DNA of 5,508 nt from Syntrophobacterales bacterium (GTDB lineage Bacteria > Desulfobacterota > Desulfobaccia > Desulfobaccales > 0-14-0-80-60-11). Of the stretch, positions 5,424-5,508 are shown piece after piece. The notes under the pieces are model-generated. The model made no database searches. It had not been told where the DNA came from and saw only the letters and a list, made by a program, of their open reading frames with translations. Position numbers and translations under genes: made by a program. Position 1 is the stretch's first letter, and every line of letters begins with the position of its first letter. Location: positions 1-5,508 of the forward strand of contig JAGVPN010000101.1 of assembly GCA_020052215.1 (NCBI GenBank), given 5' to 3'.

Positions 5424-5467
5424 TCTATTGACTATTTATGATATGCTTTTCTTTAAAGGAGAAAGGC

Positions 5468-5508
5468 ATGCGAACCCCAAAGCCATTGCCGGAAGGCGCT
5501 TATGAGAA
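5468..5508 (+). CDS. Start of an unidentified ORF (3' end outside window)
   Basis: AAAGGAG (5455-5461) lies 6 nt before an ATG at 5468, the strongest Shine-Dalgarno sequence in the window. The 13 complete codons read MRTPKPLPEGAYE and run open to the window end. The fragment is too short to identify, and I do not assign it to an ATPase subunit. It follows D by 117 bp of repeats and AT-rich DNA, so it may be a further operon member or the first gene of a new unit. Confidence 0.55.
   Translation, partial: MRTPKPLPEGAYE

Noticed and set aside
5428..5457. Sigma-70 promoter TTGACT (5428) with TTTAAA (5452)
   Set aside because: The 18-bp spacing is acceptable, but transcription would start after the ribosome binding site. 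TATGAT at 5437 has no -35 partner. AT-richness alone is not enough.

Overview
The window carries the 3' part of an operon for a V/A-type (rotary, archaeal/Thermus-like) ATPase. All genes are on the + strand: the C-terminal part of subunit F, then complete subunits E, A, B and D, then the first codons of an unidentified ORF. The DNA is GC-rich with strongly GC-biased third codon positions. The proteins are of the bacterial V/A type, and the gaps hold dispersed palindromes and heptanucleotide repeats. This would suit an anaerobic Desulfobacterota/deltaproteobacterial genome or a similar GC-rich bacterium. That assignment is inference from general resemblance and no marker gene here settles it.

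Layout: F (partial, 1-218); a 280-bp gap with a strong hairpin (246-278), a G/C-rich palindromic element (317-434) and a possible 12-codon leader ORF (457-495); E (499-1113); a 16-bp gap; A (1130-2899); a 231-bp gap packed with two tandem double-hairpin units (2900-3028), two more hairpins (3052-3093) and the start of a heptad array; B (3131-4549); a 156-bp gap with a cruciform-like palindrome (4569-4628), a half copy of it and a 17-mer that recurs inverted after D; D (4706-5350, TTG start); a repeat-rich tail (5324-5423); and a new ORF beginning at 5468 behind a good ribosome binding site.

How the genes work together: A and B alternate in the catalytic A3B3 head, D and F form the central rotor shaft, and E is half of the E/G peripheral stalk. 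Subunits C, G, I and K, which complete the machine, are not in the window. C, I and K may lie upstream of F. Because the membrane ring is not visible, the coupling ion (H+ or Na+) and the usual direction (synthesis or hydrolysis) cannot be told.

The enzyme itself is a known family. The unusual part is the DNA between the genes. Every gap except E-A is filled with structurally different palindromic or tandem repeats, and two of these arrays have become coding sequence: the first ~16 residues of B and the last 8 residues of D are encoded by heptanucleotide repeats. I do not see a separate, undescribed multi-gene system.
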